A stretch of DNA of 64,000 nucleotides from NCBI GenBank assembly GCA_002427755.1, contig DIYO01000004.1, positions 310,001 through 374,000 of the forward strand, written 5' to 3'. The notes under the pieces were generated by a model that was not told the DNA's origin, ran no database searches, and worked only from the letters and a program-made list of their open reading frames with translations. Positions 43,364 to 51,959 of this stretch are shown one piece after another; the first letter of the stretch is position 1; every line of letters starts with the position of its first letter. The position numbers were made by a program, and so were the translations under genes. Source of the DNA: Roseivirga sp. UBA6052 (GTDB lineage: Bacteria > Bacteroidota > Bacteroidia > Cytophagales > Cyclobacteriaceae).

Positions 43364-43944
43364 TGACTGAACGCGTTAAAATCATAAGCAAGGAATTGCT
43401 TTCAGATAACTGGTATCATCTTCACAAGGTAACCTTCGATTATGTCGCATCAGACGGGACTACTAAAAGGCAGGAAAGAGAAGCTTACGACCGTGGTAAT
43501 GGCTCAACAATCTTATTATTTAACAAAACAAAGCAATCAGTAATACTTACCAGACAACTTAGAATTCCGACATACCTAAATGGGAATAACTCGGGTTTTC
43601 TAATCGAGGCGTGTGCTGGACTATTAGAGAAGGACAATGCAGAAGATTGCATTCGAAAAGAAACAGAAGAAGAAACTGGCTACAGAATAAAAAACGTTCA
43701 GAAGATTTTTGAAAGCTACATGTCTCCTGGTTCTGTAACTGAAATACTATACTTCTTTGTGGCCGAATATGAGGATCATATGAAAGTCAACGAAGGAGGA
43801 GGTACTGACGAAGGTGAGGACATTGAAGTGTTAGAAATTAACTTTAAAAGAGCCATAGAAATGATGGCAAATGGCGAGATAAAAGATGCTAAGACAATAA
43901 TGCTTTTACAATATGCTCAGATTAACAAGTTGCTTAACAATTAG
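43363..43944 (+). CDS. NudK-like GDP-mannose/NDP-sugar pyrophosphatase
   Basis: A 193-residue Nudix hydrolase. NWYHLHKVTFDY, QEREAYDRGNGSTILLFN and the box AGLLEKDNAEDCIRKETEEE (through TGY at residue 107) match E. coli NudK, including the box that is one residue shorter than canonical and has Lys-Glu in place of Arg-Glu. SYMSPGSVTEILYFF is also NudK-like. The enzyme is expected to hydrolyse GDP-mannose to GMP and mannose-1-phosphate. It is coupled to the exporter gene by a one-base overlap. Confidence 0.85.
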   Translation: MTERVKIISKELLSDNWYHLHKVTFDYVASDGTTKRQEREAYDRGNGSTILLFNKTKQSVILTRQLRIPTYLNGNNSGFLIEACAGLLEKDNAEDCIRKETEEETGYRIKNVQKIFESYMSPGSVTEILYFFVAEYEDHMKVNEGGGTDEGEDIEVLEINFKRAIEMMANGEIKDAKTIMLLQYAQINKLLNN

Positions 43945-43964
43945 GCAAACCGTAATTTAATCTA

Positions 43965-44612
43965 ATGAAAACAACACTCGTTCTAGCCTTTCTATTAATA
44001 CCCATAATAATATTTGGACAAGACCCTCTTCGGTTTGAAGAAGAAGTTGCCAAATTTAAAAACGCAGCATCGGATTATCCTGAAGAAAATAGAATTGTCT
44101 TTACCGGTAGTTCAAGTATCAGGCTTTGGGTTGATTTCAAAGCCTACTTCCCCAATCATAATGTAATCAATACAGGATTTGGTGGATCGGAGACTTCCGA
44201 CCTTATTCATTATCAAGACTTGCTCATCAAGCAATTTAGTCCCAAGCAGGTCTTTATTTATGAGGGAGATAATGATACCAACTCAGGCAAATCGAGCGGT
44301 AGAATTATGAAAGACTTGAAAGTGCTAATATCTAGTCTCAAGGCATCAGGCATTGAAGACATTGTGCTAATAGCTGCCAAACCCAGTATAGCGCGCTGGC
44401 AATTAAAAGCTGACTATCAAAAGTTGAATAAAAAGATAGAAAAGCTAGCTAGCAAAGATGAGCAATTGAGATATGCCAATGTTTGGGATATAATGTTGGA
44501 CGATGCAGGCAATGTCCGAGAGGATATATTTATTGAAGACAACCTTCATATGAACAAAAAGGGCTACGATTTATGGATCAAAGTAATCGCCCCTTTGCTG
44601 AAATCTGAATAG
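43965..44612 (+). CDS. secreted SGNH/GDSL-type hydrolase
   Basis: A 215-residue protein with a signal peptide (about residues 1-18, ending IFGQ). The four SGNH blocks are visible: VFTGSSSIRLW (nucleophile Ser, in place of GDS), NTGFGGSETSDL (Gly), YEGDNDTNSG (Asn) and DNLHMNKKGYDLW (Asp and His). Such enzymes are esterases or deacetylases of sugars and lipids in the periplasm. The specific substrate is unknown. A terminator follows. Confidence 0.85.
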   Translation: MKTTLVLAFLLIPIIIFGQDPLRFEEEVAKFKNAASDYPEENRIVFTGSSSIRLWVDFKAYFPNHNVINTGFGGSETSDLIHYQDLLIKQFSPKQVFIYEGDNDTNSGKSSGRIMKDLKVLISSLKASGIEDIVLIAAKPSIARWQLKADYQKLNKKIEKLASKDEQLRYANVWDIMLDDAGNVREDIFIEDNLHMNKKGYDLWIKVIAPLLKSE

Positions 44613-44633
44613 CCAAAAAATTTTTCTTGTAGT

Positions 44634-44667
44634 AAAAGGCCTCTAATTACCCATTAGAGGCCTTTTT
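44634..44667 (+). terminator. intrinsic terminator after the SGNH hydrolase gene
   Basis: AAAAGGCCTCTAAT-TACCC-ATTAGAGGCCTTTTT is a perfect 14-bp stem with flanking A and T runs, so it can work in both directions. Confidence 0.9.
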
Positions 44668-44762
44668 AATTTACAGTAGTTGAGGTTAAATAAAGTTTTA
44701 TGAATATATGTTGACTTTTACATATTTAAACTACATCTTTAATCAACATTTCGCCTAAACAT

Positions 44763-45269
44763 ATGAAAACGCTGACCATCTATGCACTGGTGCTAGGGGT
44801 TAGTTTGACGAGCATTTTCTCCCCTTTATCGGGGAAAAGGCCGTCCTACTACGCTCCTCTTGAGTCTTTAGAACTCGAGACACCAACTGAACTCCTCGAG
44901 AGTTTCGCCCTTCCGGGTCTTGCAGTAAATGCTGCCGTCAGCGATAACAAACACAAAGCATATCATATCTACTTCGAGAATCAGTCGAGAGAACCTATAG
45001 ATGTCGCTATCCGCTTCAAAGATGAAAGCGGTAGATGGCAAATGGACGGCTTGACACAACTTAATCCTGGCGAGAAGAAAAAAATGGGCGAAAGCTCCGA
45101 AAAGACTTATTACTACTATGCTTCTAATCTAAACCTAGAAGCAGAATCTGACGAATCTTTCAAATATTCAATCAAACATAAATCAACCAAGAAACTGAGG
45201 TTTCTAAAACAAGAAATTTGGGAGTGTTACAACTCGGAAATGTGTAACACATTTGCCGTGTTTAGGTAA
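44763..45269 (+). CDS. secreted protein of unknown function
   Basis: A 168-residue protein with a signal peptide-like N-terminus (MKTLTIYALVLGVSLTSIFS). The body has a compact beta-rich part (KAYHIYFENQSREPIDVAIR, GLTQLNPGEKKKMGES, TYYYYASNLN) resembling a small beta-sandwich, such as secreted proteins with water-exposed polar surfaces, and a C-terminus with two cysteines four residues apart (WECYNSEMCN). I recognise no family. It stands alone between terminators and its end overlaps the convergent BtuF-like gene by eight bases. Confidence 0.65.
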   Translation: MKTLTIYALVLGVSLTSIFSPLSGKRPSYYAPLESLELETPTELLESFALPGLAVNAAVSDNKHKAYHIYFENQSREPIDVAIRFKDESGRWQMDGLTQLNPGEKKKMGESSEKTYYYYASNLNLEAESDESFKYSIKHKSTKKLRFLKQEIWECYNSEMCNTFAVFR

Positions 45270-46062
45270 CGTTAAGACGGGGGAAGCTGCTGGAGCTTCC
45301 CCATCTTTTTTTCATGTAGTCTATGGCCTTTAGCATTCTGCTCCCATACCAACTCAACATCTCACCATCCACCAATTCTACTTGAGTTTTTAATTGTCTC
45401 TCAAGCTCCAATCTGTGTTTCTCTTTAAAAGGAAAAGGCTCTGATGATAGCAGTATTAATTCGGGATTTAATTCTTTGATCTGCTCTATGGTCAGCTCTG
45501 GATATCTGGCTGAATCCACAACATTTGTGAGACCTACTCTCTTGAGCATATCATGGATGAACGTATCCTTACCAGCAGCCATAAAAGGTTTTTGCCAGAT
45601 AAGGTAAAGCACACTGTGCTGCTTATTCGATGTCAACTTTACAAAACCCTGTGTTAATTGCTTCGCCAGAGACTGTGCCTTCTCCGATGCCTCAATGACT
45701 TGGCCTAATGCCAAAATCATATCTACCGCAGATTCTACAGTAGGAACATCACTCACCCATACAGGACAGAAAGTGGCTATTTCTTCAATCCTTTCTCGCG
45801 TATTCTCTTCCTTATTGGCAATTACCAAATCAGGATTTAAGTACCTTATTCGGTCAATCTTAAAATCCTTAGTACCTCCAACAACCGTCTTCTCATTTTT
45901 CCAACCGTGAGGATGGACACAGAACTTTGTAAGACCAACTACCTCCTCTTCTAATCCTAGATCAGCTAATAATTCAGTTAGGGAAGGTACCAAAGAAACA
46001 ATTCGTTTAGGGCTCTTAGGTATGTTTACTTCCCTTCCAAGCTGATCTATAAAGACAGGCAT
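45262..46062 (-). CDS. BtuF-like helical-backbone binding protein without signal peptide
   Basis: A 266-residue protein with the periplasmic metal/cobalamin-binding fold: FIDQLGREVNIPKSPKRIVSLVPSLTELL at the start, DLVIANKEENTRERIEEI in the backbone helix region, and the second-lobe ELTIEQIKELNPELILLSSE. The start is MPVFIDQLGR with no signal peptide or lipobox, unlike true BtuF, so this one seems cytoplasmic. No BtuCD genes are near. Its ATG overlaps the M42 peptidase stop by one base, and its last codons lie within a plus-strand terminator. Confidence 0.82.
   Translation of the reverse strand: MPVFIDQLGREVNIPKSPKRIVSLVPSLTELLADLGLEEEVVGLTKFCVHPHGWKNEKTVVGGTKDFKIDRIRYLNPDLVIANKEENTRERIEEIATFCPVWVSDVPTVESAVDMILALGQVIEASEKAQSLAKQLTQGFVKLTSNKQHSVLYLIWQKPFMAAGKDTFIHDMLKRVGLTNVVDSARYPELTIEQIKELNPELILLSSEPFPFKEKHRLELERQLKTQVELVDGEMLSWYGSRMLKAIDYMKKRWGSSSSFPRLNVT
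45280..45312 (+). terminator. plus-strand terminator lying within the end of the antisense gene
   Basis: GGGGAAGCT-GCTGG-AGCTTCCCC, then ATCTTTTTTT, lies 10 bases after the secreted protein's stop. It overlaps the last codons (the SSSSF region) of the minus-strand BtuF-like gene. Confidence 0.85.
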
Positions 46063-47132
46063 TATTTCAAGTAACTAAAGTCATGCTGGTCGGGCAGCTG
46101 AAGAATAAACTCATACATTAAGTTGATAACGTTCTGTATATCATCTTCATGAGCAGTCTCAACCGTAGTGTGCATGTATTTTAATGGTAAAGAAATTAAG
46201 GCTGAAGGAACACCCTCGTTGCTATAAGCAAAGGCATCTGTATCTGTACCAGTAGATCTTGATGCTGCCGCTCTTTGGAATGGAATCTCCTTAGTACTAG
46301 CAGTCTCAATAATCATATTCAACAAATTATTATGCACTGCAGGCCCATAGGTCAGCACTGGTCCATTACCGGCTTTTTGGTCACCATCTACCTTCTTATC
46401 GTACATTGGGGAATGCGTATCATGACAAACATCTGTGATGACAGCCACATGCGGCTTGATTTTAGCAGCAATCATTTCAGCCCCTCTTAATCCAATCTCT
46501 TCTTGCACAGCATTCACAACGTAAAGACCAAATGGTAGCTTTTTTCCTTCTTCAGAAAGTCTTCGAGCGACTTCCGCAATCATAAAGCCTCCTACTCTAT
46601 TGTCTAAAGCTCTACCACACCAATACCTATTATTCAATTTGAAAAGTTCGTCCTCGAAGGTAATTACGGTACCCACATGAATACCCATCTCCTCAACTTC
46701 TTCTTTATTCTTAGCCCCAACATCAATAAAGATATTCTTTAAGGTTGGTGCTTTCTCTCCACTTCTAGGACGCACATGAATAGCCGGCCATCCAAACACA
46801 CCTTTCACTACTCCCTTATCTCCATGAATATTAACTCGCTTAGAAGGTGCAATTTGATGATCTGAACCTCCATTTCTGACCACATAGATATAGCCATCGC
46901 TGTCGATGTAATTCACAAACCAAGCAATCTCATCGGCATGAGCCTCTATCACCACACGATACTCTGCATTTGGATTAATGACCCCTACTGCCGTACCATA
47001 GTTATCTGTAAAATGATCATCAACAAAAGGCTTAATATAGTCTAGCCAGATCTGTTGGCCAGAAGACTCAAAACCGGTTGGCGATGCGTTATTCAAATAT
47101 TTAATCAGAAAATCTTGGCTTTGTTGATCCAT
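46062..47132 (-). CDS. M42-family metallopeptidase (glutamyl aminopeptidase/endoglucanase M-like)
   Basis: A 356-residue dinuclear-metal aminopeptidase. Metal ligands are visible as VIEAHADEIAWFV (His and Asp), CGRALDNRVGG (bridging Asp), VNAVQEEIGLRGAEM (catalytic and ligand Glu), ITDVCHDT (Asp) and the final LKYMHTTVETAHEDD (His). M42 enzymes are cytoplasmic dodecameric cages trimming short peptides. It lies upstream of the BtuF-like gene with a one-base stop/start overlap, an association I cannot explain. Confidence 0.92.
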   Translation of the reverse strand: MDQQSQDFLIKYLNNASPTGFESSGQQIWLDYIKPFVDDHFTDNYGTAVGVINPNAEYRVVIEAHADEIAWFVNYIDSDGYIYVVRNGGSDHQIAPSKRVNIHGDKGVVKGVFGWPAIHVRPRSGEKAPTLKNIFIDVGAKNKEEVEEMGIHVGTVITFEDELFKLNNRYWCGRALDNRVGGFMIAEVARRLSEEGKKLPFGLYVVNAVQEEIGLRGAEMIAAKIKPHVAVITDVCHDTHSPMYDKKVDGDQKAGNGPVLTYGPAVHNNLLNMIIETASTKEIPFQRAAASRSTGTDTDAFAYSNEGVPSALISLPLKYMHTTVETAHEDDIQNVINLMYEFILQLPDQHDFSYLK

Positions 47133-47161
47133 TTAATGAGTTGCTTTTATTTATACAAATA

Positions 47162-47187
47162 TGCCCATCTCAACTAAGAAATGGGCA
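47162..47187 (-). terminator. hairpin after the carboxylase gene, possible weak terminator
   Basis: TGCCCAT and ATGGGCA pair over seven bases with an inner TC/GA pair. On the minus strand it is followed by TATTTGTATAAAT, only moderately U-rich. Confidence 0.4.
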
Positions 47188-47210
47188 CTATAGTTTAATG
47201 TCGGTATGAT

Positions 47211-48797
47211 TTAAAGCGGAATATTTCCGTGCTTCTTCTTAGGTAAAGTATCTACCTTATTCTCGAGCATCTTAAACGCTCTTATCAGTTTCTTTCTTGT
47301 GTCTTCAGGTACAATCACTTCATCTATATATCCTCTTCTTGCTGCTCTATACGGATTGGCAAACTTAGCTGTGTACTCATCTACCTTTTCTTGTAGCTTA
47401 GCCTCCTTGTCATCGGCAGCTGCTATCTCCTTTCTAAAGATAATTTCGGCAGCTCCTTTGGCACCCATAACCGCAATTTCCGCCATTGGCCAAGCATAGT
47501 TTAGATCAGCGCCAATGTGCTTAGAATTCATTACATCATAAGCACCACCATAAGCTTTTCTAGTGATCACGGTTATTCTTGGTACAGTGGCTTCAGAGAA
47601 TGCATAGAGTAATTTAGCTCCATTCGTTATGATACCGTTCCACTCCTGATCGGTTCCAGGCAAGAACCCAGGCACATCTTCCAATACGAGCAACGGTACA
47701 TTAAAGCTATCACAGAACCTCACAAATCTAGCGCCTTTTGTGCTGGCATCATTATCTAGTACTCCGGCCAGAGAAGCCGGTTGGTTACCAATAATTCCGA
47801 TACTTCTTCCTCCTATGCGAGCAAAGCCTACAATAATATTTTCAGCGTAGTTCTTATGCACTTCAAAGAAAGAGTCTGCATCAACTAGGTGCTCAATCAC
47901 TTCCTTCATGTCATAAGGCTGGTTAGGATTGTCAGGAATAATTGAATTGAGTTTGGCTCTTACCTCATTATCGTCAGCATATTCATAAACCGGTGCATCT
48001 TCTTCACAGTTTTGAGGAATGTAAGAAAGCAACTGTTTGATATTATTGATACACTCCACCTCATTGGCAGAAGCAAAATGTGTAACTCCACTTTTCGTAC
48101 TGTGTGTACTGGCTCCACCAAGTTCTTCTGCAGTAACGTCTTCTTGTGTAACAGTCTTAACTACGTTAGGTCCTGTAACGAACATGTAAGACGTGTTTTC
48201 CACCATAAAAATGAAATCTGTAATTGCAGGTGAGTAAACTGCTCCTCCGGCACAAGGCCCCATGATTGCTGAAATTTGAGGTATAACACCTGAGGCTCTT
48301 GTATTTCTATAGAAAATATCTGCATAGCCACCTAGAGACACAACGCCTTCTTGAATTCTAGCGCCTCCTGAATCATTCAAACCAATAACTGGTGCACCAT
48401 TCTTCATAGCCATATCCATTACCTTACATATCTTCTCGGCATGTGTCTCAGAAAGTGAACCACCGAAGACAGTAAAATCTTGAGAATAGACATAAACTAG
48501 TCTACCGTTAATAGTACCATATCCCGTAACAACACCATCGCCCAAATAAACTTCTTTATCTAGGCCAAAATCTATGGCTCTGTGCTCAACAAACTTTCCG
48601 GTCTCCTCAAAAGACCCGTCATCTAGAAGAAGGGTTAGCCTTTCCCTAGCAGTTAGTTTACCACGCTTATGCTGACTTTCGATTCTCCTTTCTCCCCCTC
48701 CTAATTCAGCTGCTTCATGCTTTGAATTAAGAAGTTCGTATTTCTCGGCTTTTGTCAGCAAATGCGCTTCGCCATTGGTGTTATTGATATCTGACAT
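47211..48797 (-). CDS. acyl-CoA carboxylase beta subunit, propionyl-CoA carboxylase-like
   Basis: A 528-residue carboxyltransferase subunit that moves carboxyl from biotin to an acyl-CoA. KRGKLTARERLTLLLDDGSF, YVYSQDFTVFGGSLSETHAE, LNDSGGARIQEGVVSLGGYA and VITRKAYGGAYDVMNSKHIG match the propionyl-/acetyl-CoA carboxylase beta branch and differ from the MccB-like paralogue at 26882-28510. It probably makes methylmalonyl-CoA. The biotin carboxylase subunit lies elsewhere. A weak hairpin follows. Confidence 0.9.
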   Translation of the reverse strand: MSDINNTNGEAHLLTKAEKYELLNSKHEAAELGGGERRIESQHKRGKLTARERLTLLLDDGSFEETGKFVEHRAIDFGLDKEVYLGDGVVTGYGTINGRLVYVYSQDFTVFGGSLSETHAEKICKVMDMAMKNGAPVIGLNDSGGARIQEGVVSLGGYADIFYRNTRASGVIPQISAIMGPCAGGAVYSPAITDFIFMVENTSYMFVTGPNVVKTVTQEDVTAEELGGASTHSTKSGVTHFASANEVECINNIKQLLSYIPQNCEEDAPVYEYADDNEVRAKLNSIIPDNPNQPYDMKEVIEHLVDADSFFEVHKNYAENIIVGFARIGGRSIGIIGNQPASLAGVLDNDASTKGARFVRFCDSFNVPLLVLEDVPGFLPGTDQEWNGIITNGAKLLYAFSEATVPRITVITRKAYGGAYDVMNSKHIGADLNYAWPMAEIAVMGAKGAAEIIFRKEIAAADDKEAKLQEKVDEYTAKFANPYRAARRGYIDEVIVPEDTRKKLIRAFKMLENKVDTLPKKKHGNIPL

Positions 48798-48935
48798 ATG
48801 GTATGACTTTTACGGTCGCTAAATAAAATCTTATGCTTAAATATATGTATGAGCAATGTCATATAAAACCTTATGCACATTCATTATTTCTGAATATCAA
48901 CTATATTCGGCCAGCCTTAAAAAGAGGCTATAATA

Positions 48936-49883
48936 ATGCGTAAAGCTGTAATTGACTTAGGTACAAATACTTTCCACCTGTTCATTGTAGACACGAGCAA
49001 TGATCAGCTGAAAACTGTATACCGTGAAAAAATTGCGGTTAAACTCGGTCAGAATGGTATCAGCAAAGGTCGCATTGCGGCAGACGCTCAGAAAAGGGCG
49101 CTCCATGCCTTAAACTGCTTTAAAGACATTATCGATCAGTTTGAAGTAGAATCTGTTAAAGGTGTTGCTACTAGTGCTATGCGAAGCGCTAAAAACGGTC
49201 GTGAACTTGTTCAACAAATAAAGGATCAAACGGGCATTGAGATAGAAATTATCAACGGAGACAGAGAGGCAGAACTCATTTTTGAAGGGGTTCGAGCCGG
49301 AATCCCAATGTCTGAAGAGAAATACCTTACCGTAGATATTGGGGGTGGTAGTGTTGAATTCGTAATCGGCAATAATACGGACATTTTTTGGAAAAGAAGC
49401 TTCGAGATTGGTGCTCAAAGACTATTAGATAAATTTCACCGAAAGGATCCCATGCCTGCAGATAGCGTACAGGAGATGTTTGATTGGTTGAAACCGGAAT
49501 TGAAAGAACTCATAACAGCGATTAATCAGTTCAATCCTACGCGCCTTATCGGTTGTTCCGGCACCTTCGATACCTTAGCTAAAATCTATCGCGAAGCTCA
49601 TCAAATAGAAACTGATCTTCAAAAGACTTTTTTCCAACTTCCTGTTAAAGCATATAGAGATACGCACAGAGAATTATTGATAAAAGATAGAGAAGCGAGA
49701 TTGGCAATTCCAGGCATGGTATCTATGCGTGTAGATATGATTGTGGTTGCCAGTATCCTTATCTCATTTGTTTTAGAACATCTAGAGGTGAAAGAACTAA
49801 CCTGTTGCAGATACGCCTTGAAAGAAGGGTTGCTCTTTTCCGATGAGCACAAACCAATTTCTGAATTAAGTACAGAATCCTAA
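48936..49883 (+). CDS. exopolyphosphatase, Ppx/GppA family
   Basis: A 315-residue sugar-kinase/HSP70-fold phosphatase. AVIDLGTNTFHLFIVD (phosphate 1 loop), GVATSAMRSAKNG, NGDREAELIFEGV and VDIGGGSVEFVIG are the family motifs, and it has only the two-lobe core, like short Ppx proteins, without the C-terminal HD-like domain. It would hydrolyse polyphosphate or pppGpp; which is uncertain. Its TAA shares a base with the next ATG. An AGCCT...AGGCT inverted repeat lies just upstream. Confidence 0.9.
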   Translation: MRKAVIDLGTNTFHLFIVDTSNDQLKTVYREKIAVKLGQNGISKGRIAADAQKRALHALNCFKDIIDQFEVESVKGVATSAMRSAKNGRELVQQIKDQTGIEIEIINGDREAELIFEGVRAGIPMSEEKYLTVDIGGGSVEFVIGNNTDIFWKRSFEIGAQRLLDKFHRKDPMPADSVQEMFDWLKPELKELITAINQFNPTRLIGCSGTFDTLAKIYREAHQIETDLQKTFFQLPVKAYRDTHRELLIKDREARLAIPGMVSMRVDMIVVASILISFVLEHLEVKELTCCRYALKEGLLFSDEHKPISELSTES

Positions 49884-50956
49884 TGTCGACTTTTTCCTAC
49901 GAACAGCTTCATGGTTTTGCTCGTGCCATTTTTATAAAAATGGGCTCGAATGAACAAGATGCATTAACTGCTGCCAATACATTATTATCTGCAGATTTAA
50001 GAGGTGTGGATTCACATGGTGTAGCCCGTTTAAGTGGCTATGTACGACTCTGGGAGAAAGAAAGAATAAACGCAACTCCTTCTATTAAAGTGGTTCATGA
50101 GACCCCAAGTACAGCAACAGTAGATGGAGATGCGGGATTAGGTTTAGTAGTAGCACCCTTTGCTATGAAACTAGCTATTGAAAAAGCAAAAGTAGCGGGC
50201 ACTGGTTGGGTTGCGGTAAAGAATTCCAACCACTATGGAATTGCTGGATATCATTCCATGATGGCACTTGAACATGACATGATCGGTATGTCAATGACCA
50301 ATGCAAGTCCGCTGGTTTCACCTACATTTTCAAAAGAAAGATTATTAGGAACTAACCCAATCGCTGTAGCCATACCGGCCAACGAAGAACCTCCATTTGT
50401 AGGTGACTTTGCTACTACCCCAGCGGCTAACGGAAAATTAGAAGTACTACAGAGAAAAGGAGAAGATGCTCCTTTAGGATGGATTCAAGATAAAGAAGGA
50501 AAAGGAACTACTAATTCTCATGGAGTCAAAGAAGGTGGAGCTTGGATGCCATTAGGTGGAACAAGAGAGCATGGTAGCCACAAAGGCTATATTCTAGGTT
50601 CTGTGGTAGATATTTTTTCTGCTGTTTTATCCGGTGCTAATTATGGGCCTTGGGCTCCTCCGTTTGTAAGCTATCTAGAACCTGCTGAAAACCCTCCTGG
50701 AGAAGGTTTAGGGCATTTCTTCGGTGCTATGAGAGTTGATGCTTTCAGGCCGGCAAACGACTTTAAAAACCATATGGACAATTGGATTAGGAGGTTTAGA
50801 AATTCAGAACCAACAGATCCTAACCAACCCGTTGTTATCCCTGGCGACCCTGAAAGAGCTATGGAAAAAGAACGAATGGCCAATGGTATAAACCTACTGG
50901 AACCCGTAGAGAAAGATCTTAAAGCACTTGCGGAGAAGTTTGGAGTAGACTTCTAA
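49883..50956 (+). CDS. Ldh-family malate/L-lactate/ureidoglycolate-type dehydrogenase
   Basis: A 357-residue NAD(P)-dependent oxidoreductase of the MDH2/YlbC/ComC-like fold, distinct from Rossmann dehydrogenases. LLSADLRGVDSHGVARLSGY, ATVDGDAGLGLVVAPFAM, VAVKNSNHYGIAGYHSMMAL (catalytic His) and LGTNPIAVAIPANEEPPFVG are diagnostic. It reduces 2-oxoacids or oxidises 2-hydroxyacids; substrate unknown. It is coupled to the Ppx gene by a one-base overlap and shares four bases with the convergent beta-barrel gene. Confidence 0.88.
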   Translation: MSTFSYEQLHGFARAIFIKMGSNEQDALTAANTLLSADLRGVDSHGVARLSGYVRLWEKERINATPSIKVVHETPSTATVDGDAGLGLVVAPFAMKLAIEKAKVAGTGWVAVKNSNHYGIAGYHSMMALEHDMIGMSMTNASPLVSPTFSKERLLGTNPIAVAIPANEEPPFVGDFATTPAANGKLEVLQRKGEDAPLGWIQDKEGKGTTNSHGVKEGGAWMPLGGTREHGSHKGYILGSVVDIFSAVLSGANYGPWAPPFVSYLEPAENPPGEGLGHFFGAMRVDAFRPANDFKNHMDNWIRRFRNSEPTDPNQPVVIPGDPERAMEKERMANGINLLEPVEKDLKALAEKFGVDF

Positions 50957-51513
50957 AGCGTAAAGCCTCCTCTAATTACAACCGCGCTGGCATAGGGCGA
51001 TCTTAAATCGTCATGCAGTAAATTAATGAGCACCATAAAATTAGCGGCTCCTCTTGAGCCAACACCCCTCGATACTCCTCCTCCCACCAAAAAGCCAGGT
51101 ACCCACTCACGTATCAGACCATCTCCAAAAGGAGACAAAAACTCATTATTGATATTCTCATACTCCACATGAGCAAAGAAATCATCAAAGAGATTATGAC
51201 GGGCGAATGCTCTACCTCCATATGCACTATTGCTAAACCGTTCTCTTCTTGGGCCAGGAAAGACAAATAATTCTCTAGAAACATAGAGATAGCTGGCCCC
51301 TAGGCCTACGGAGAAATCCTCAGTGACCATATATCCTGCTAGAGGTGAAACATCTACAAAAGTAAAAGTCCCGAAATTGAGAGATAAGTTTCCACCAAAA
51401 TAGAACCTGTCATTTAAGGAAGTAGTTGAATCCACTGGTTCTTCAAAATAGACTTGTGATAACCCTAATTGAGCGAATGTCAAAAAAGCAACGAGTACAA
51501 ATAATTTGCGCAT
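50953..51513 (-). CDS. predicted outer-membrane beta-barrel protein
   Basis: A 186-residue protein with a signal peptide (MRKLFVLVAFLTFAQLGLSQ). The body alternates polar and hydrophobic residues in strands (FYFGGNLSLNFGTFTFVDVS, SVGLGASYLYVSRELF, YGGRAFARHNLF, PGFLVGGGVSRG) and ends AVVIRGGFTL, with a C-terminal aromatic-hydrophobic motif, all fitting an eight-strand barrel. Many Bacteroidota genomes contain such OmpW/porin-like small barrels of unknown role. Confidence 0.75.
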   Translation of the reverse strand: MRKLFVLVAFLTFAQLGLSQVYFEEPVDSTTSLNDRFYFGGNLSLNFGTFTFVDVSPLAGYMVTEDFSVGLGASYLYVSRELFVFPGPRRERFSNSAYGGRAFARHNLFDDFFAHVEYENINNEFLSPFGDGLIREWVPGFLVGGGVSRGVGSRGAANFMVLINLLHDDLRSPYASAVVIRGGFTL

Positions 51514-51523
51514 GAGTATAAAA

Positions 51524-51555
51524 CGAAAAAGCCCTCGAAAGAGGGCATATTTTTT
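51524..51555 (-). terminator. terminator after the DivIC/FtsB gene
   Basis: GCCCTC-GAAA-GAGGGC forms a six-base stem with a stable GAAA-type loop, an A-run on the left and a T-run on the right, so it can work in both directions. On the minus strand it follows the DivIC gene. Confidence 0.8.
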
Positions 51556-51569
51556 TCAATTATTTTTGA

Positions 51570-51869
51570 TCAATCTTCAGTGACTACCACGTAAAGATCT
51601 TCACTGGGCTTCTTCATCAAGTAATTCTCCCTTGCAAACTTCTCAAGCAGTTCCTTATTCGTATTCAGCTCTTCTCTGTCTTTTAATACTTCTACCTTCT
51701 TGGCTTTGTAATAAGCCTTTTGAGCCTTTAAACCATTAAGTTTTTGGGTAAGCTTTATCTGTGATCCAATGTCATTGGAGTCCACAAAAACCATCCAGAT
51801 GAGAAAAAAGGAACCAAAGAGCACATAGAAGCTCTTCATGAACTTGGGGAGTTTGGTGAAAGGGTTCAT
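51570..51869 (-). CDS. FtsB/DivIC-like septum formation initiator
   Basis: A 99-residue bitopic protein. One N-terminal membrane helix (about residues 11-28), a periplasmic coiled coil (about 35-72), and the ENYLMKKPSEDLYVVV motif that ends FtsB/DivIC proteins. It would join the FtsQ-FtsL complex at the division site. It is near enolase, as ftsB is in gamma-proteobacteria, but separated by 229 bases with a terminator and repeat. Confidence 0.88.
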   Translation of the reverse strand: MNPFTKLPKFMKSFYVLFGSFFLIWMVFVDSNDIGSQIKLTQKLNGLKAQKAYYKAKKVEVLKDREELNTNKELLEKFARENYLMKKPSEDLYVVVTED

Positions 51870-51959
51870 ATGTTAAAGATAGTGAGAAAGATCGCATTTT
51901 GTCAAATGCGTTTGAACAAGCATTCACCAAAACAATACAATCACTCATAATGATATAGA

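Noticed and set aside
26882..48797. Two acyl-CoA carboxylase beta genes as a recent duplication
   Set aside because: The sequences differ throughout and match separate branches (methylcrotonyl- and propionyl-type), so they are old paralogues.
48842..48890. Possible direct repeat (AAATCTTATGC and AAACCTTATGC) before the Ppx gene
   Set aside because: Two short A/T-rich words are not enough to claim a binding site.
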